Source: Piromyces finnis (Eukaryota > Neocallimastigomycota > Neocallimastigomycetes > Neocallimastigales > Neocallimastigaceae). From it: a stretch of DNA of 64,000 nt. The translations under genes were made by a program, and so were the position numbers. Numbering within the stretch: the first letter of the stretch is position 1; each line of letters begins with the position of its first letter. The DNA lies in NCBI GenBank assembly GCA_002104945.1, contig MCFH01000003.1:1488001-1552000 (forward strand), read 5' to 3'. The notes under the pieces are model-generated. The model was given only the letters and a program-made list of their open reading frames with translations. It did no database searches and was not told where the DNA came from. Below, piece by piece: positions 61,693 to 64,000 of this stretch.

Positions 61693-62054
61693 TGTACAAT
61701 ATGTTCTAGTTATTCCTATAAATATGAATCGTGTAGATCCCAAAAATGCAATGATGACTGTGAATATATATCTAATACCTATTTTAAATAAGGAAATAAT
61801 CATAGCTCATTATGGTGATGATATCCACACACCTTCTACGCTTTTTAAAAGTAGTGGTTCTTATATACATTATAGTAAACTATGTAATAATAATAATAAA
61901 TGTTCTTTTAAAAAATGTATTGAAGGAATTTGTTTATAAGTAAACGGATGGTCCTTCTAATACAGAAACTTTCTCCACCACTCAAAGCATTAGCTTAATG
62001 ATTCCAGCTGTAGCCTTTATTTTATTGATTATCCTTTGTTGGTATAAACGTTAA
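61693..62054 (+). pseudogene. Decayed Cys-rich membrane-anchored surface protein gene
   Basis: Three adjacent coding-like blocks lie in different frames with stops between them. Block 1 (from 61693) reads CTICSSYSYKYESC, then QKCNDDCEY, then a stop near 61790. Block 2 (about 61800-61939) reads YGDDIHTPSTLFKSSGSYIH then KLCNNNNKCSFKKCIEGICL and a stop. Block 3 (about 61948-62054) reads TDGPSNTETFSTTQSISLMI and a hydrophobic segment PAVAFILLIILCWYKR, then a stop. Together they resemble a secreted Cys-rich ectodomain (CxxxxxCxxxxCxxGxC) with a C-terminal membrane anchor. No GT..AG introns join them cleanly. More remnants may lie upstream (CRATNANNTC at about 61267). I associate such repeats with gut-fungal surface proteins, but that is from memory of the pattern only. 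Confidence 0.5.
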
Positions 62055-63381
62055 AAAAAAAATAGAAATATTTTTCATATATCATATATCATGTATGAAT
62101 AATATGTATGAATAATGATAAAAAAAAAAGGAAAATATTATATAATAATAATTTTTAAAATTATTTTAATTATATATATATGTGATTATATATGATTATG
62201 CTTTAGTGTTCTATTCCATACAACATATACAACATGAACATAATTATTTCGATAAATATAAAATATTATAAATATTAAATTTTTGAGAAAATGAATAAAA
62301 TAATTGATGTTTTTTTTTTTTTTTTTTTAATTTTTTGAAGGTGTAAGCCTTATTAATAACAATAGTTCTACCAAAGTTTAATAGACAATTAAAATATAAA
62401 AATGTTGTATACATATAAATTATAAATTATTTAATTTCCTTTACTTTTTAATATGTTAGAAAAAAAAAAAAAAAGAGCATTTATAATTATTCAATATCAA
62501 ATGAAAATGCTTTTTTACATTCCTGTAATATATATTATTATACATATAAATACTAATGAAAGTGAATCATTAATAAAAGGACAAAAAAAAAAAAAGATGA
62601 AAAAGAATTTTATAATGTTTTAAATGCTTTATATTTTTTTTTTATTTTGTTTTTGTTTTTGTTTTTTTTAAATATAAATAAATAAATAAATAAATAAATA
62701 TTTTTTTTTTTAATTACAATAAATTATAAAATTTGAAATGTTTAAAAATTACCATTGAATAAAAAACTGCACATGGAAAAGTAATCAACTTTTCGATTGT
62801 TGCTTTAATTGTTATGGCAATTTAAAAAATTTAGTATTATTATTATTTTTTATTCTTTTTTTTTTTCTTTTATAAATATATATAAAAAAAAATATGTCTA
62901 ATAATAATAATAAATTTAAAATATTATATATATAGCTATACAGAATAAATTTATTTACTACAAAAGAAAATAAAAAAAAAAAACAATCAACTTTATTACA
63001 AATAAAATAAAAAGAAAGAAATAGTGTGTGTGTGTGTGTGTGTGTAAATACTATATCTATATAGCTATAAAGAAAGAAAAAAAAAAAAGAAAATATATAT
63101 ATATTATATAAATATATATAATTTATATATATATCAAAAGGTTAACTATTTATATTTTAAAATTTAAATAGTTTTATCAAATTATATTAAAATAAATTGA
63201 CTTTTGTGTGGTATAATTTAATAAATGAAATAAAAAAAAATAAATAAAAATTAAAAGTATAGTAAAAAGAATAAAAAAAAAAAAAAAGAAAACGTAATGC
63301 ATTTATATATTACAATGGCTATACGATAAATTATATTGGCAGTTATCCGAATGATTTTATTATTATTGTTAGTATTATTGT
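62055..63381. other. Intergenic, low-complexity AT
   Basis: About 1.3 kb with T/A runs, (AAAT)n near 62677-62700 and (GT)n at 63024-63045. It is the 3' flank of the last minus-strand gene. No exon or RNA gene seen. Confidence 0.6.
63024..63045. repeat. (GT)n microsatellite
   Basis: About eleven GT dinucleotides, the only sizeable GT array in the window. Confidence 0.88.
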
Positions 63382-64000
63382 CTAAAATGCCGTGGTAGAC
63401 CAAAGCATTGAATTTAACGGTTGAGAAGTTTGATAAAATTCATTTTGGGAAGGAATTTCTGGAGAATCAGTTGTTACTTGGAAATGAGGTGAAAATAATC
63501 CTGAGGAGACCGTTAATTCTGTTAAGGTATCAGTAGAAACAGTACTTAAATTGGTTGGTGTTAATGGAGTTGGAGTGGCAAATGTTGTTTGAGAAAAGGT
63601 GGTGGTTGGGGTATTAAAAATAGTTGGTGTAAAAGTAGTAGAGGTGGTGAAAGAAGTTGGATTAAACGTGGTTGGGGTATATTGGCCTAAGAGAGCACTA
63701 GTTTCCGTTTCTGTTGATGAATTATCCGAGAATTGAAGAGAAGCGTTTAAAGCAACTGGATCAATTGTAGCACTTAAACCACCATCAAGTGGAGTTTCAT
63801 CCTCTTGCCATTTTGAAACCCTTAAATAAAAAGATTTTTCTAATTTATATGAAGAATCACCGTGATAGTAACTTGCAATGACAGTAATTTCACAATCCTC
63901 AGCGGTTTCATCTGGAATACCAGATAAAACATTATTTTCCCAAGATAACCAACTTGGAAGCCATGGTGAATGAAACACGACTTTGGGTGATCTAATTTGT
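63382..64000 (-). CDS. 3' end of a gene with a cadherin/He_PIG-like domain (partial)
   Basis: Open frame running off the right edge; the 5' part is outside the window. No ATG is needed, because the frame continues upstream of the first possible start (IRSPKVV). The first ~75 visible residues, PWLPSWLSWENNVLSGIPDE then CEITVIASYYHGDSSYKLEK and SFYLRVSKW, have the W-L-x-G-x-P pattern and beta-rich character of He_PIG/cadherin-like (CADG) domains. The remaining ~130 residues are Thr/Ser/Pro-rich (TPTTFNPTSFTTSTTFTPTI) and disordered, and end with TAG at 63382. No membrane segment is seen at the C-terminus. The Thr-rich tail could be O-glycosylated if the protein is extracellular, but in fungi similar domains also occur in nuclear proteins. 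Function not assigned. Confidence 0.7.
   Translation of the reverse strand, partial: QIRSPKVVFHSPWLPSWLSWENNVLSGIPDETAEDCEITVIASYYHGDSSYKLEKSFYLRVSKWQEDETPLDGGLSATIDPVALNASLQFSDNSSTETETSALLGQYTPTTFNPTSFTTSTTFTPTIFNTPTTTFSQTTFATPTPLTPTNLSTVSTDTLTELTVSSGLFSPHFQVTTDSPEIPSQNEFYQTSQPLNSMLWSTTAF

Overview
The window is about 80% or more A+T and eukaryotic. Genes are dense on both strands and cut by many short, very AT-rich GT..AG introns (donors mostly GTAAGT, GTATGT or GTAAAT; acceptors TAG or AAG). Long homopolymers and AAT/AAAT arrays fill the gaps. Stop codons TAA and TAG are used normally. Splicing every recognised gene by hand gave chains whose total length is a multiple of three with no internal stop. 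Four genes belong to the microtubule/flagellum world: an apicortin (partial p25-alpha plus doublecortin domain), delta-tubulin, a NIMA-family kinase and an RPGRIP1L-like transition-zone protein. Together with fungal-type housekeeping genes this points to a zoosporic (flagellated) early-diverging fungus. The extreme AT content, and a decayed Cys-rich surface-protein gene of a kind I associate with anaerobic gut fungi, favour Neocallimastigomycota. That assignment is inference.

Layout. 0.4-2.6 kb (-): kynurenine/aminoadipate-type aminotransferase. 3.5-6.9 kb (-): eIF3c. 8.1-14.4 kb (-): UFD4/TRIP12 HECT ubiquitin ligase, four exons. 16.1-17.0 kb (-): apicortin, divergent from ESS2/DGCR14 splicing factor (+, 17.7-19.9 kb). 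20.2-22.0 kb (+): delta-tubulin. 22.3-23.5 kb (-): unknown Cys/His protein. 24.9-25.5 kb (-): small protein with a Cys-rich tail. 27.1-31.5 kb (-): VPS51 (17 exons). 32.1-35.0 kb (-): unknown Asn/Asp-rich disordered protein with a recurring short motif. 36.2-38.7 kb (+): importin alpha. 39.2-41.8 kb (+): NIMA-related kinase. 42.2-42.8 kb (-): small RGR-tailed protein. 43.4-51.3 kb (-): RPGRIP1L homologue (28 exons). 52.7-55.8 kb (+): NAE1/ULA1. 56.4-60.5 kb (-): TTC27/EMW1. 61.7-62.1 kb (+): decayed Cys-rich membrane-protein gene. 63.4-64.0 kb (-): 3' end of a gene with a cadherin/He_PIG-like domain, running off the window.

The genes do not form one pathway. UFD4 and NAE1 serve ubiquitin/NEDD8 conjugation, eIF3c translation initiation, ESS2 splicing, importin alpha nuclear import, VPS51 endosome-to-Golgi tethering. 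The ciliary set (apicortin, delta-tubulin, NIMA kinase, RPGRIP1L) lies within about 35 kb and is the most interesting content. Other notable items are a 17-bp E-box-containing sequence repeated exactly in two intergenic regions, a palindromic AAT/ATT array, and an intron whose retention would encode a long polyasparagine tail.
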